Source: Fibrobacter sp. UWB13
GTDB lineage: Bacteria; Fibrobacterota; Fibrobacteria; Fibrobacterales; Fibrobacteraceae
DNA: 64,000 nt
Reading direction: 5' to 3'
Assembly: GCF_900177805.1 (NCBI RefSeq)
Contig: NZ_FXAX01000003.1
Location: forward strand, 124,001-188,000
Part shown: piece after piece, positions 44,273-53,295 of the stretch
Position numbering within the stretch: position 1 is the stretch's first letter
Layout of the letters: each line of letters starts with the position of its first letter
Made by a program: the position numbers and the translations under genes
The notes under the pieces: generated by a model
The model's database searches: none
Seen by the model: only the letters and a program-made list of their open reading frames with translations
Told to the model about the DNA's origin: nothing

Positions 44273-44298
44273 CCCCCGCAACAATGTGCGGGGTGACA
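44273..44298. repeat. REP-like palindrome after rph
   Basis: CCCCGCA/TGCGGGG stem with a short loop and the terminal word GTGACA. The stretch 44222-44350 has no gene. Confidence 0.5.
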
Positions 44299-44350
44299 AA
44301 GTAAGACAAATGTCCAGTGAACACCCGCCGCGATTGCGACGGGCTTCATA

Positions 44351-45967
44351 TTATTTGATAACTAGGCCCTTTTTCCCAGAGACGAACGGGTCTTCGCCCG
44401 TCGAACAGAAATTCTTTTTTTCGGAGTACTTGCCAAGCCCTCTTATATTAATTCGGCTCTTAGCATTCGCTTCACCTTGGACAGCAAAGAGAATCGATGT
44501 CATAAATGTCGTACTGACTTCACTAAACACCGTCATAAAATTATCCCAATCGGCACATGCCGTCTTTAGCTCAATGGACTTGGGCAATGTCATCTTAGGC
44601 ATTCTAGAAAGATTTCCAAATCCACCTTCTTGAGTATAAGCCAAAATAACTTCCAAATCAGTGTCCGAAGCATACGTTACACACAAGCCTCCCCAACTTG
44701 AGATATTAGCCTTAGCAGCCGGCGAATTACCTTCAGACGGATCAACAATACCCGCGACATGGAAACCAACGCCCAAATAACCTTCCTTTGAAAATTCTAA
44801 TTCACCACAAACGCCCATACAGTAATCATAAATTTCATCGCCCGTCGTATATTCAATCCCAAGCGGTTGCGGTAATTTTACAGAACCAACACCGGACATA
44901 TAATCGCCAAAGCTGAACCAATATCCTGAAGTTTCGGTACCATTATCTAATCCCGTCTCAACGGTCGTCAGAGGAGCAGCAAATCCATTCCACATTTCGC
45001 TAACTTCCTTCGGTTCAGTGCAATCTCCACGGGGACTGCTACTCGACGAAGCTCTTTGCCCAGAACTGGAACTGCGCAATACGATAAACCCTTCGTCAAC
45101 ACTACTCTTTGGCAAAACATAGGCATAGCCATCGACATCGCAAGCTCCATACGCATCGTATTTACCGACAGCGGCAATAGAGAGGTGTCCCTTTGTACCA
45201 TCGGCACCCGGCATAATGAAACGAATGCTAGACACATGTTTTGAAGCCTCGGCCGCATTCAAAGCATCCCATGTAACGCATTTTTCTACAAATTCAGTTG
45301 ATTTACCAAATTCAACCTGATAAAAGGTATCGTCGTCTGAGTAAAGCCTCAAGAGCACATCCCTATCCGCAGCGTACGTCACACAGACGCCGCCCCAATC
45401 GCTGATGTCACCATACCTTAGGGCGTACGAGACATAGGGTTCTTCAATGCCCGCAACATTGAATCCCATTCCCCCAAAAATTTCAGCAGAGGTTCCTTTT
45501 CTAAAACGATATTCAGCGCAATAACTACCACAATATTCTACAAGCGCTTCCGCACATTCATACTCAGAAGTTTCAAAACCGCACACATCCGGGCTATAAA
45601 CCTCAGTAACACCGCCATCAGGATCATCGCTAATATTATACCAAAGCCCAGCACCACGTGTACTATCAGGATCATATCCCGTATTCACCAAATAGTCACC
45701 TTTGCTAGCATTCCACAAACAAGCAGCCGTATTTTTCGGCGTTTTGGCACTACTTGAGGAATTTACAATCACGCTACTTGATGACTCGCCCCCAACGACG
45801 CTCGATGACATTCCAACACCATCACTGCTACCAAGAACGGTTTCAACAGATGAACTGCTATTGCCGTAAGCCGGGACATCAAAACTACCCGACGGGTTAT
45901 CGTCAGAGCAAGCAACAAAGCCAAACAGCAAGGCACTCGCCGCAATATCTAAAATTCTCCTAAACAC
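44351..45967 (-). CDS. Modular surface lipoprotein, two modules
   Basis: A 538-aa lipoprotein with lipobox FGFVAC near residue 21 and a Ser-rich linker (SSSSVETVLGSSDGVG onwards). Two copies of the about 190-residue module follow, joined by another Ser-rich stretch near residue 305. Each includes DISxWGGVCVTYASD-type text and a closing strand such as INIRGLGKYSEK. Pairs of cysteines (YCGSYC, CMGVC) in the centre suggest disulphides. It is probably the last gene of the run starting at the TIGR02147 gene at 53.1 kb. The module resembles carbohydrate-binding beta sandwiches; function unproven. Confidence 0.8.
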   Translation of the reverse strand: MFRRILDIAASALLFGFVACSDDNPSGSFDVPAYGNSSSSVETVLGSSDGVGMSSSVVGGESSSSVIVNSSSSAKTPKNTAACLWNASKGDYLVNTGYDPDSTRGAGLWYNISDDPDGGVTEVYSPDVCGFETSEYECAEALVEYCGSYCAEYRFRKGTSAEIFGGMGFNVAGIEEPYVSYALRYGDISDWGGVCVTYAADRDVLLRLYSDDDTFYQVEFGKSTEFVEKCVTWDALNAAEASKHVSSIRFIMPGADGTKGHLSIAAVGKYDAYGACDVDGYAYVLPKSSVDEGFIVLRSSSSGQRASSSSSPRGDCTEPKEVSEMWNGFAAPLTTVETGLDNGTETSGYWFSFGDYMSGVGSVKLPQPLGIEYTTGDEIYDYCMGVCGELEFSKEGYLGVGFHVAGIVDPSEGNSPAAKANISSWGGLCVTYASDTDLEVILAYTQEGGFGNLSRMPKMTLPKSIELKTACADWDNFMTVFSEVSTTFMTSILFAVQGEANAKSRINIRGLGKYSEKKNFCSTGEDPFVSGKKGLVIK

Positions 45968-45998
45968 AACGCACTCCTTTATTACTTAATTATAAATT

Positions 45999-47534
45999 CT
46001 ATTTTTCAAAAAAGGCTGGTGTTTCAAAAGAGCACGCGCCATTAGCGGAATATTTCCCAATACCTGCCAAATTAAATCTGCATTGTTCTTGATCTACAGT
46101 GCCCTTTATAGCAAACTGGATAGCACCAACAGCTCGCCCCATATCAGGGTCATTTGGCGCAATTTCATTCCAAGTAAAGCACTTTTCGACAAGCCCACTG
46201 GACTTTGGCAAAGCGACCTTAGGAGAGTTCTCGTAAGGAACATCTTTTACAACAAAGTTCAAGTAAGCATCCTTTTCGGAATAGTAAGTGACGCAAACAC
46301 CGCCCCAGTCTTGAATATCTTCGAAAACGTAATCGCCATCATTAAAGCCCGCAATATTAAACGAGACCCCGCCAACAGCGTATTCAGCTCCTTCCAAGGA
46401 AAAATCCATCGTTCCACAAAAACCGAGACAAGTTTCAATAAGTCCCCCATATATTTCATAGTCAAACTCCCCTGACAGCTCCACCGGGAATTCAATATGA
46501 GCATAAGCGTCACCAGGAGACGCCTCAAAATGTTCCAACCAGCCCGCGTACCTGTCACGGTCATTATAGCCTGTTTTCACATGGGTTCCGTCAACACCTT
46601 TCCACAGGCAAGTCAAGGAATCATCGTCAGGAAAATCCACATTGACGCCATCATTAGGAAATTCCCAATCAAACGAAAATTCGTCCGGTTTATAAGTACT
46701 GATTCCCCTAATATTGAAAGTTCTCTTATCGTCGTCACCTTGGCTTTTAACCTCAAACATGATAGACAGGATTTCCTTTGCGGCCTCTTCTCCCGTATAG
46801 ACCTGGCGATTGATTGAATATTCGGAATATTTCCATCTAGTTATATCAAAACGGCTCCATTCTGCACATACAGTTTTAGGCTCGTCAATCCAATACAAAT
46901 TACGAAGTGTGGGTTCAGAACCACCATGCGTCGTTCTTTCTAGAAAGCCCTCAGGATATGCCATGAACGGCCATATTTCACTATTGGAATCAATTCCATC
47001 AACATTAACTTTCAAATGGACATACATCCAATAATCAGATTCATACGTGATACAGATACCACCCCAAGACGAGACATCCGCCGTAGCGCCGTCCCTGGCT
47101 AGTTGGATTTCAAAACCAGCCCAAGGTCTATACACTGAAGTATCGGGTTCAAGCGATCCGCATAAGCCATCACAATGTTTAAAAACAGAGGCCAAAGGAG
47201 TCGATGATTTTTCGAGTTCGACAGGGAAAACAATCTTCGATTTACCCTGTTGACCAAACAAGGTATCGCCAAAGGTTCGCCAAAAGCCCGTGCTATCGTC
47301 ACCCGTATTGACCTTGTAATCTATGGCTGGGTCCCACAAGTTATAGCGGCGAGCCTTTACCGCACCACTCGAAGAAGACTCGACTACGACACCGTCACTC
47401 GAAAGAGCATCTACAGACGAGCTACTCCCATCTGCGATAGGCTCAGCAATCGGAATCGAAGGATTGTCATCGGAACAGGCGGCAACGACAAAGAACAAAA
47501 TCGAAACCACTCCCCCAAGAATTCTCCTAAACAT
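45999..47534 (-). CDS. Modular surface lipoprotein, two modules
   Basis: A 511-aa paralogue with lipobox FVVAAC near residue 20, a Ser-rich linker and two modules. It shares long near-identical stretches with the 766-aa neighbour: both contain NDPDMGRAVGAIQFAIKGT and VKDVPYENSPKV. This shows recent tandem duplication. The opening of the first module (YNLWDPAIDYKVNTGDDSTG) is also near-identical. The second half of the module includes ISSWGGICITYESDY-type text. It lies 31 bp upstream of the previous lipoprotein gene. Confidence 0.8.
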   Translation of the reverse strand: MFRRILGGVVSILFFVVAACSDDNPSIPIAEPIADGSSSSVDALSSDGVVVESSSSGAVKARRYNLWDPAIDYKVNTGDDSTGFWRTFGDTLFGQQGKSKIVFPVELEKSSTPLASVFKHCDGLCGSLEPDTSVYRPWAGFEIQLARDGATADVSSWGGICITYESDYWMYVHLKVNVDGIDSNSEIWPFMAYPEGFLERTTHGGSEPTLRNLYWIDEPKTVCAEWSRFDITRWKYSEYSINRQVYTGEEAAKEILSIMFEVKSQGDDDKRTFNIRGISTYKPDEFSFDWEFPNDGVNVDFPDDDSLTCLWKGVDGTHVKTGYNDRDRYAGWLEHFEASPGDAYAHIEFPVELSGEFDYEIYGGLIETCLGFCGTMDFSLEGAEYAVGGVSFNIAGFNDGDYVFEDIQDWGGVCVTYYSEKDAYLNFVVKDVPYENSPKVALPKSSGLVEKCFTWNEIAPNDPDMGRAVGAIQFAIKGTVDQEQCRFNLAGIGKYSANGACSFETPAFFEK

Positions 47535-47592
47535 TCAACACTCCTTCACTTTGTCTATAAATTGTAATATATAATATTTCATTAAAAAAGGT

Positions 47593-47618
47593 GATCCCGG
47601 CACAAGGCCGGGAAGACA
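47593..47618. repeat. REP-like palindrome between lipoprotein genes
   Basis: GATCCCGGC-ACAAG-GCCGGGAAGACA. The 9-bp stem could also weaken transcription between the two lipoprotein genes on either side, since this 112-bp gap is the longest in the run. Confidence 0.5.
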
Positions 47619-47646
47619 TAAAGGGAATTGCTAGCAAGCTGTCTAG

Positions 47647-49947
47647 TTATTCAGTGACGAAATGTTCTTCTATAGGGCACTTTAAACTGTAATCGTATTC
47701 CGCATAAGTCGAATACTTGCCGAGTCCGTGAATATTGATTTTTTTCCGGGTTCCTTTTGCCCCGTAAACAACAAAGTTCACAGTCGTGAGATTCTTGGGG
47801 TCAACAAGTTTTCCATCGTCTGACTTAAATTCGTCCCACGTTAAGCAACTCGTTACCACTTCAGAACTCTTGGGAAGCGTCGCCTTAGGCAACTTGGGCA
47901 ACTGACTAATATCATGAACACCAGTGCTATTCATCACGACATCGATATCAGCTTCACTAGCATAAGTCACGCAAATGCCGCCCCATAATTTATCCGCATC
48001 GCCACTAAGCAAGGTGCCATCATTGTGATCAATTCCGGCAACATAAAAACCGAATCCGGCAAAATAATCATCCTTAAATACGGCAGTTCCGCAAACGCCA
48101 CCTTCATACAGGCTGCGATGGCTCCTACCACATGAATCAGGGAACTGGACACCATCATCAATCAAATTAGCCTTTTCTTCATCAGTCAAAGGCTGAGTAA
48201 AACTTGACTTATTCTCATCACTTGTATCTTCAATTGTATACCAATGTCCAGCGTTATCATCCTCAGACCTATTACAACCTGTAAACACCGCTCCAAAGAA
48301 AGACCACAGATCCGACAGCAATATGCACTGTTCTTCAACATAAAGTTTATGGTGCTTGGTCGTATCGACACTTGAACTGCTACGGATCCATGCCGAAGAC
48401 GAGCTTTTCGGGGTGATAACAGGCGTTTCAATAGAGCACGCGCCATTAACGGAATACTCCCCTATACCCGCCAAATTAAATCTGAATTTTTCATAATCTA
48501 CAGTACCCTTTATAGCAAACTGGATTGCACCCACCGCACGCCCCATATCAGGATCATTCGGTGCGATTTCATTCCAGGTAAAGCACTTTTCGACAAGTCC
48601 ACTAGACTTTGGCAAATCGACCTTGGGAGAGTTCTCGTAAGGAACATCCTTTACAACAAAGTTCAGGAATGCATCCTTTTCAGAAAAATAAGTGACACAA
48701 ACACCACCCCAATCCTGAATATTTTCAAAAACATAATCATCAGTATAGCCTGCAATGTTAAATGAAATACCGCCAACAGCGTAATCAGAGCCATCCAGAT
48801 TAATATCCATCGTTCCACAAAAACCAGCACACTCCCAAATAACGCTTTCATACATATAAGGGTCATACTCCATCGACGGATACGCAGGGAACTCAATATG
48901 AGCATAAGAGTTAGCAGGAGACTCATCAAAAGGCACCAGCATACCCGCGTATTCATCACGGTCATTATAACCCGTTTTCACATGGGTATCGCCCAAGCCC
49001 CCTTTCCACAAACAAGTCAATGTATCATCGACAGGGAATCTATCGTAAAATTTTTCATCCGGATACTTCCAGCCTTGTGTGGCATTACTTGGATCATAAG
49101 TACTAATACCCTTAATATTAAACACCTTATTTTCGTCATCACCGCGACTTTTAATTACAAACATTATGGACTGAATTTCTTTAGCCGCCTCATCCCCAGT
49201 ATAAACTTTGCTAATCTGCGAAGAGCCACTATTTTTCGCCCAAGAGCTAACATCAAAACTGCTCCATTTCATGCATTCAGTTTGAGCTTCGTTTGTACTG
49301 AACAAATTGAAAAGCGTAGGCGCAGGAGATTCCCCAATAGTCGTTTCACTTAAATAATTAGCGGGATACGCTTCAAAAGGCTTCGTTAAGCTATTGGAAT
49401 CAAATCCATCAACTTGAACCTTTAAATAAACACTAATTGAATAATCAGATTCGTAAGTAACACAAATACCGCCCCAAGATGAGATATCCGCCGTAGAGCC
49501 TTCCTTGGCAAGCGGGATTTCAACACCCGCCCAGGGACCAATCATTAAGTAATCGGGTTCAATCGATCCGCACAAACCATCGCAATGTTTAAAGACAGAA
49601 GAAAGCGGCGTCGACGAATTTTCAAGTTCGACCGGGAAAATAATCTTCGATTCGCCCTGAAGCCCAAACAAGTTATCGCCAAAGGTTCGCCAAAAGCCCG
49701 TGCTATCGTCACCCGTATTGACCTTGTAGTCTACAGCAGGGTCCCACAAGTTGTAGCGGGCCGTTTTTACCGCACCACTCGAAGACGACTCAATTACACT
49801 ATCATCACTCGAAAGAGCTTCTATAGACGAGCAGCTATCGCCCTCCGAAATAGAGTCATCGATACCGCCCGACGGATTGTCATCGGAACAGGCGACAACA
49901 CCAAGCAGCAAGGCAGAAATCACGCCACCAAAAATTCCCCTAAACAT
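47647..49947 (-). CDS. Modular surface lipoprotein, three modules
   Basis: A 766-aa paralogue with lipobox GVVAC near residue 20 and an N-terminal Ser-rich linker. It has three modules, the second and third separated by a Ser-rich linker near residue 525 (SSSSAWIRSSSSVDT). The first two modules are near-copies of those of the 511-aa neighbour, and the third resembles that of the 538-aa protein. It therefore looks like a duplication product with an added module. Cys pairs (CDGLC, CAGFC) recur in each module. Presumed cell surface; ligand unknown. Confidence 0.8.
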   Translation of the reverse strand: MFRGIFGGVISALLLGVVACSDDNPSGGIDDSISEGDSCSSIEALSSDDSVIESSSSGAVKTARYNLWDPAVDYKVNTGDDSTGFWRTFGDNLFGLQGESKIIFPVELENSSTPLSSVFKHCDGLCGSIEPDYLMIGPWAGVEIPLAKEGSTADISSWGGICVTYESDYSISVYLKVQVDGFDSNSLTKPFEAYPANYLSETTIGESPAPTLFNLFSTNEAQTECMKWSSFDVSSWAKNSGSSQISKVYTGDEAAKEIQSIMFVIKSRGDDENKVFNIKGISTYDPSNATQGWKYPDEKFYDRFPVDDTLTCLWKGGLGDTHVKTGYNDRDEYAGMLVPFDESPANSYAHIEFPAYPSMEYDPYMYESVIWECAGFCGTMDINLDGSDYAVGGISFNIAGYTDDYVFENIQDWGGVCVTYFSEKDAFLNFVVKDVPYENSPKVDLPKSSGLVEKCFTWNEIAPNDPDMGRAVGAIQFAIKGTVDYEKFRFNLAGIGEYSVNGACSIETPVITPKSSSSAWIRSSSSVDTTKHHKLYVEEQCILLSDLWSFFGAVFTGCNRSEDDNAGHWYTIEDTSDENKSSFTQPLTDEEKANLIDDGVQFPDSCGRSHRSLYEGGVCGTAVFKDDYFAGFGFYVAGIDHNDGTLLSGDADKLWGGICVTYASEADIDVVMNSTGVHDISQLPKLPKATLPKSSEVVTSCLTWDEFKSDDGKLVDPKNLTTVNFVVYGAKGTRKKINIHGLGKYSTYAEYDYSLKCPIEEHFVTE

Positions 49948-49978
49948 ACAACACTCCTTTATTTTGTTTATACTCTAT

Positions 49979-52291
49979 TTAAAGAACATAAAGAACAGCT
50001 GGTTCTTGACATTTTAAATAGGATGTGCCATCCAGTTCTTGATACGGGGCAATTCCCAAAATATTGAACGAACTGCTGGCATTATTCTTGGCATAATCAT
50101 AGAACAAAATCGACGATATCTTAGAAGGATCGATAGGTACCCTTGTTTCGCTGTCAACAAATTCATTCCAGGATTTACATTCAATCTTGGCATAACCATC
50201 TGTCTGTGGCAACGTCACGCCCGGCAATTTAGATACATTTGCAAAATCATTTTGCTCTGCATCATTTATAGCAATATGCAAATCATATTCCGATGCATAA
50301 ACAACACACATGCCGCCCCAATATTTGAGACTTTTAGCCTGCAACTTGCCATTTTCATCTTTATCAGCAATGTTAAATCCGAAGCCAGCATTTCCTGCAC
50401 CTTTATGTATGACACAAAGTCCCTGACAGCGGTTTAGAACAGGTTGCAACGAATCCTGACCTAACTCGCTATTCACTTGTACAGGATAAGTCTCATTGAC
50501 TTCGTCGTTGTCCTTGAATGCATACCAATGTCCACCATCACCTGTCGCTGTCGAATACCCCGTTTTCACACTCAAATAACCATCCGGACCATACCAAACT
50601 GGACTAAGATTTTTGAAAGAGCACTCATCTTTATACACCTTGCTACTGCTGGAACTGCGCGGGGTTCGACTCGAAGAACTTGTCGGCGTGTAAGAGGTTT
50701 TGGGGATGGAGCAAGCCCCATTAGCAGAATATTTTCCAATACCCGCTATATTAAACTGGTTCCTATCACCATCTTCATAGCTCTTTACAATAAACTGAAC
50801 CGAGCTTACCGCAGACCCCATATTAGGATCATTCGGGGCAAGGTCACTCCAAGTAAAGCATTTTTCTACAAGAGCCCCCGTAGCAGGGAGAGATGCTTTC
50901 GGAGATTCTTCATACGGAACGCCTTTTACAACAACATTTAGGTAAGCATCCTTTTCGGAATAATAAGTGATGCAAATGCCACCCCAATCCTTGATATCGG
51001 CAAATTTAGGCTTACCATAGCAAGTATTGCCTTCACAAGATGTCAACGAATCTTCAGCAATATTGAAGCCTACACCAGAAGCGGCATAATCGGCTTTTTC
51101 CAAAGTAAACTCCATCGTTCCACAAAAGCCTTTACATACATAGATAATAGGATTATACATATAGGGTTCATATTCCATCCCCCTATACGTAGGGAATTCT
51201 ATTCTTGTATACGCCCCCTCGGGAGAAACATCGAAATCATACAGCATCCCGACAAATTCATCCCGATCATTATAGCCCGTATTTACAATGCCAGACCTAT
51301 TCAAGCCCTTCCACAGGCAGGTCAAGGAATCGTCGTTTGTAGTAACCAGGCCTAAATCCGGTTCATTCGTACCGTCATCGCGATTCCACTGCGGAAGATT
51401 TTCATCGTAAGTACTGATACCAAAGATATTGAATTCTCCCGAGCCATCGGAATTACCCATAAATACAAAGTTGATTGCCTTGACTTCTTTAGCAGCCTCT
51501 TCGCCTGAATAGATCTTGCTCAATTTTGCCTTATTGTATTCCGCCCAGCTAGACACCTTAAAGTCGCTCCATTTGGCACAACGCGTAATGGCTTCATCAG
51601 AACCAAGCATATTCATAAGCGTTGGAGTATTCGTTAAAGTTTTCGGAAGCGTAATGCCCGGATAGGCCATAAACGGAGACGCATAGGCAATCGTATCTAT
51701 GCCGCCGACATCCACATTGAGATAGACACTCACCGGGTATTCAGAGGCATACGTCACACAGATACCGCCCCACGCGGAGATATCCACCGTCGAATTTTCT
51801 TCGGCAAGCGTAAAGCCAATACCCGCCCAAGGCTTTGATTCCATGCTTTGCAACTCAGCGCTTCCGCATACGCCTCCACAATAATCAATAACAGGATCTA
51901 AATTACTTTCAGAATATTCATTGCCCATTTCCACAGGCCAAGTGATGGTTGACCGGCCCCCTTCCGCATCATCGCTAAAACTGAACCAATATCCCGTATT
52001 TTCATTACCAGTATTGATTTTGTAGTCCGTTTTGCCATTCCACACATCAAACTTCGGAACAGCCTCTACACTGCTAGAGGACTGGACTGCAGATGAACTT
52101 TCAACAGCAGAAGAGCCGCCCACAACAGACGAACTGCTACCGTCATAAACAGACGAGCTGCTTTCACCATAGGCAATCGGATTACCATCTTCCGTGACAC
52201 CCGCCGTATTGTCGTCCGAGCACGCCATAAAGCCGAACGCGAACGCACATGCAGAAACGCATGCCGATATGTTAAGAAGATTCTTAAGCAT
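49979..52291 (-). CDS. Modular surface lipoprotein coupled to TIGR02147 gene, three modules
   Basis: A 770-aa lipoprotein, lipobox FGFMAC near residue 23, followed by a long Ser-rich linker (SSSSVYDGSSSSVVGGSSAV). Three modules follow, each with GICVTYASE or GICITYYSEKD-type text and Cys-x-x-x-Cys pairs (CGGVC, CKGFC, CQGLC). The start ATG overlaps the stop of the TIGR02147 gene by 8 bp (ATGCTTAA). The ribosome binding site GGAGGAGGG lies in the regulator's coding sequence. This is the head lipoprotein of the run of four. Confidence 0.83.
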   Translation of the reverse strand: MLKNLLNISACVSACAFAFGFMACSDDNTAGVTEDGNPIAYGESSSSVYDGSSSSVVGGSSAVESSSAVQSSSSVEAVPKFDVWNGKTDYKINTGNENTGYWFSFSDDAEGGRSTITWPVEMGNEYSESNLDPVIDYCGGVCGSAELQSMESKPWAGIGFTLAEENSTVDISAWGGICVTYASEYPVSVYLNVDVGGIDTIAYASPFMAYPGITLPKTLTNTPTLMNMLGSDEAITRCAKWSDFKVSSWAEYNKAKLSKIYSGEEAAKEVKAINFVFMGNSDGSGEFNIFGISTYDENLPQWNRDDGTNEPDLGLVTTNDDSLTCLWKGLNRSGIVNTGYNDRDEFVGMLYDFDVSPEGAYTRIEFPTYRGMEYEPYMYNPIIYVCKGFCGTMEFTLEKADYAASGVGFNIAEDSLTSCEGNTCYGKPKFADIKDWGGICITYYSEKDAYLNVVVKGVPYEESPKASLPATGALVEKCFTWSDLAPNDPNMGSAVSSVQFIVKSYEDGDRNQFNIAGIGKYSANGACSIPKTSYTPTSSSSRTPRSSSSSKVYKDECSFKNLSPVWYGPDGYLSVKTGYSTATGDGGHWYAFKDNDEVNETYPVQVNSELGQDSLQPVLNRCQGLCVIHKGAGNAGFGFNIADKDENGKLQAKSLKYWGGMCVVYASEYDLHIAINDAEQNDFANVSKLPGVTLPQTDGYAKIECKSWNEFVDSETRVPIDPSKISSILFYDYAKNNASSSFNILGIAPYQELDGTSYLKCQEPAVLYVL

Positions 52292-53111
52292 GATTTTTTC
52301 CCTCCTCCCACGTCAGCGGGAACAACTGTAAATTCAACCTGTAGACACGACCGACGCCACGGCCCTTCAAAGCGATTTGAGCGATGCGCTTGCGGCAAGC
52401 ATCAATTTCTTGCACAATTTGCTCGTAATCCTCGTCCGAAATTCCCATGGTAAGCCCAGAATAATTGCGTTCCGTCGACGAGAATTTTTCAAGAGCTTCA
52501 TCTGCAAAATGGATCATCTCATGATGCAAAGAACGCATCGCCACCGACATAATTTCAGGAGACCCCGTCAGATGCCTATCGACCTGTTCGTAGGCATCCC
52601 CGTTTTTCTTCAGCAGTCCTGCATCTACCATAAAATTGAGCGACTCGCGGACTTCCCCCGCTGAGGCATCCAAACAACAACGCCTCGCAATTTCACCCGG
52701 AGTCGCTCCAGGCATCACCGGTGCTAGCTCTCTCACCACCGGATGAATCCATGTTTCAAAATACTTATACGCATCGCCATCGACAACTTTCACAGCATTG
52801 TCTTTCGCAATCTTCAGCATTGATTCAAAAATGACTTTGCGGTCCGCATCCGTTTTGGCATGGCAGCATTCCACCATCAACTTAAAATAGTCTAGCTCGT
52901 AACCCACCAAATGCATTGCGGCACCGACTTTTTCTGCACCAACGGACGAAAGGCGCGTTTTGCCTTCACAGACAAGCTTCAAGTAAGTCGGCGACGTAAA
53001 ACCAGCCGCACGTGCAAATTCACGCCAGGAAAACGATGATACGCGTTTGCGTTCATCGTAATAGTCCTGCACATAGCAGCGATAGTCCTGATAATCCGTA
53101 ATCGGTTTCAT
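52284..53111 (-). CDS. TIGR02147 family protein, putative transcription regulator
   Basis: A 275-aa paralogue of the proteins at 7.7 and 54.6 kb; the three share long identical words such as GFTSPTYLKLVCEGKTRLS. The start taken is MKPITDYQDYRCYVQDYYDE at 53111, matching the paralogues; the longer frame adds 12 residues without a ribosome binding site. The N-terminal helix-turn-helix (residues about 24-65) and the LTMGISDEDYEQIVQEIDAC motif are present. It heads a run with four lipoprotein genes. ATGATAC sites lie over the -10 box and further upstream. Confidence 0.88.
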   Translation of the reverse strand: MKPITDYQDYRCYVQDYYDERKRVSSFSWREFARAAGFTSPTYLKLVCEGKTRLSSVGAEKVGAAMHLVGYELDYFKLMVECCHAKTDADRKVIFESMLKIAKDNAVKVVDGDAYKYFETWIHPVVRELAPVMPGATPGEIARRCCLDASAGEVRESLNFMVDAGLLKKNGDAYEQVDRHLTGSPEIMSVAMRSLHHEMIHFADEALEKFSSTERNYSGLTMGISDEDYEQIVQEIDACRKRIAQIALKGRGVGRVYRLNLQLFPLTWEEGKNHA

Positions 53112-53153
53112 AACAATAAATATACTTTGTTCTTTACAAAAATGCAATAATCT

Positions 53154-53233
53154 ATGATACTTTTTATCGAATTTTAGTCAATTTTAACGATTTTTGTTTA
53201 AAATCACAAAAACACAATGTATTTTAATGATAC
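53154..53233 (-). promoter_or_regulatory. Promoter and ATGATAC sites upstream of the 53.1 kb TIGR02147 gene
   Basis: On the minus strand TTGACT (53181-53176), 16-nt spacer, TATCAT (53159-53154). The -10 box lies inside one ATGATAC site (53154-53160). A second, AATGATAC at 53226-53233, lies about 70 bp upstream. Both halves match the core of the 8.6 and 55.5 kb operators. Confidence 0.55.
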
Positions 53234-53241
53234 ACAAAAGG

Positions 53242-53273
53242 CAAAAAAGAAGCCCACTCGAACGAGCAGGCTC
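53242..53273 (-). terminator. Terminator after the 53.3-54.7 kb lipoprotein gene
   Basis: A 9-bp stem with two G-U pairs (GCCTGCTCG / CGAGTGGGC, minus strand) and a TT-type loop is followed by TTCTTTTTT, about 25 bp after the stop. It separates the two adjacent TIGR02147 loci. Confidence 0.65.
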
Positions 53274-53295
53274 AACATGCTAGGAAAAAGCAAAC

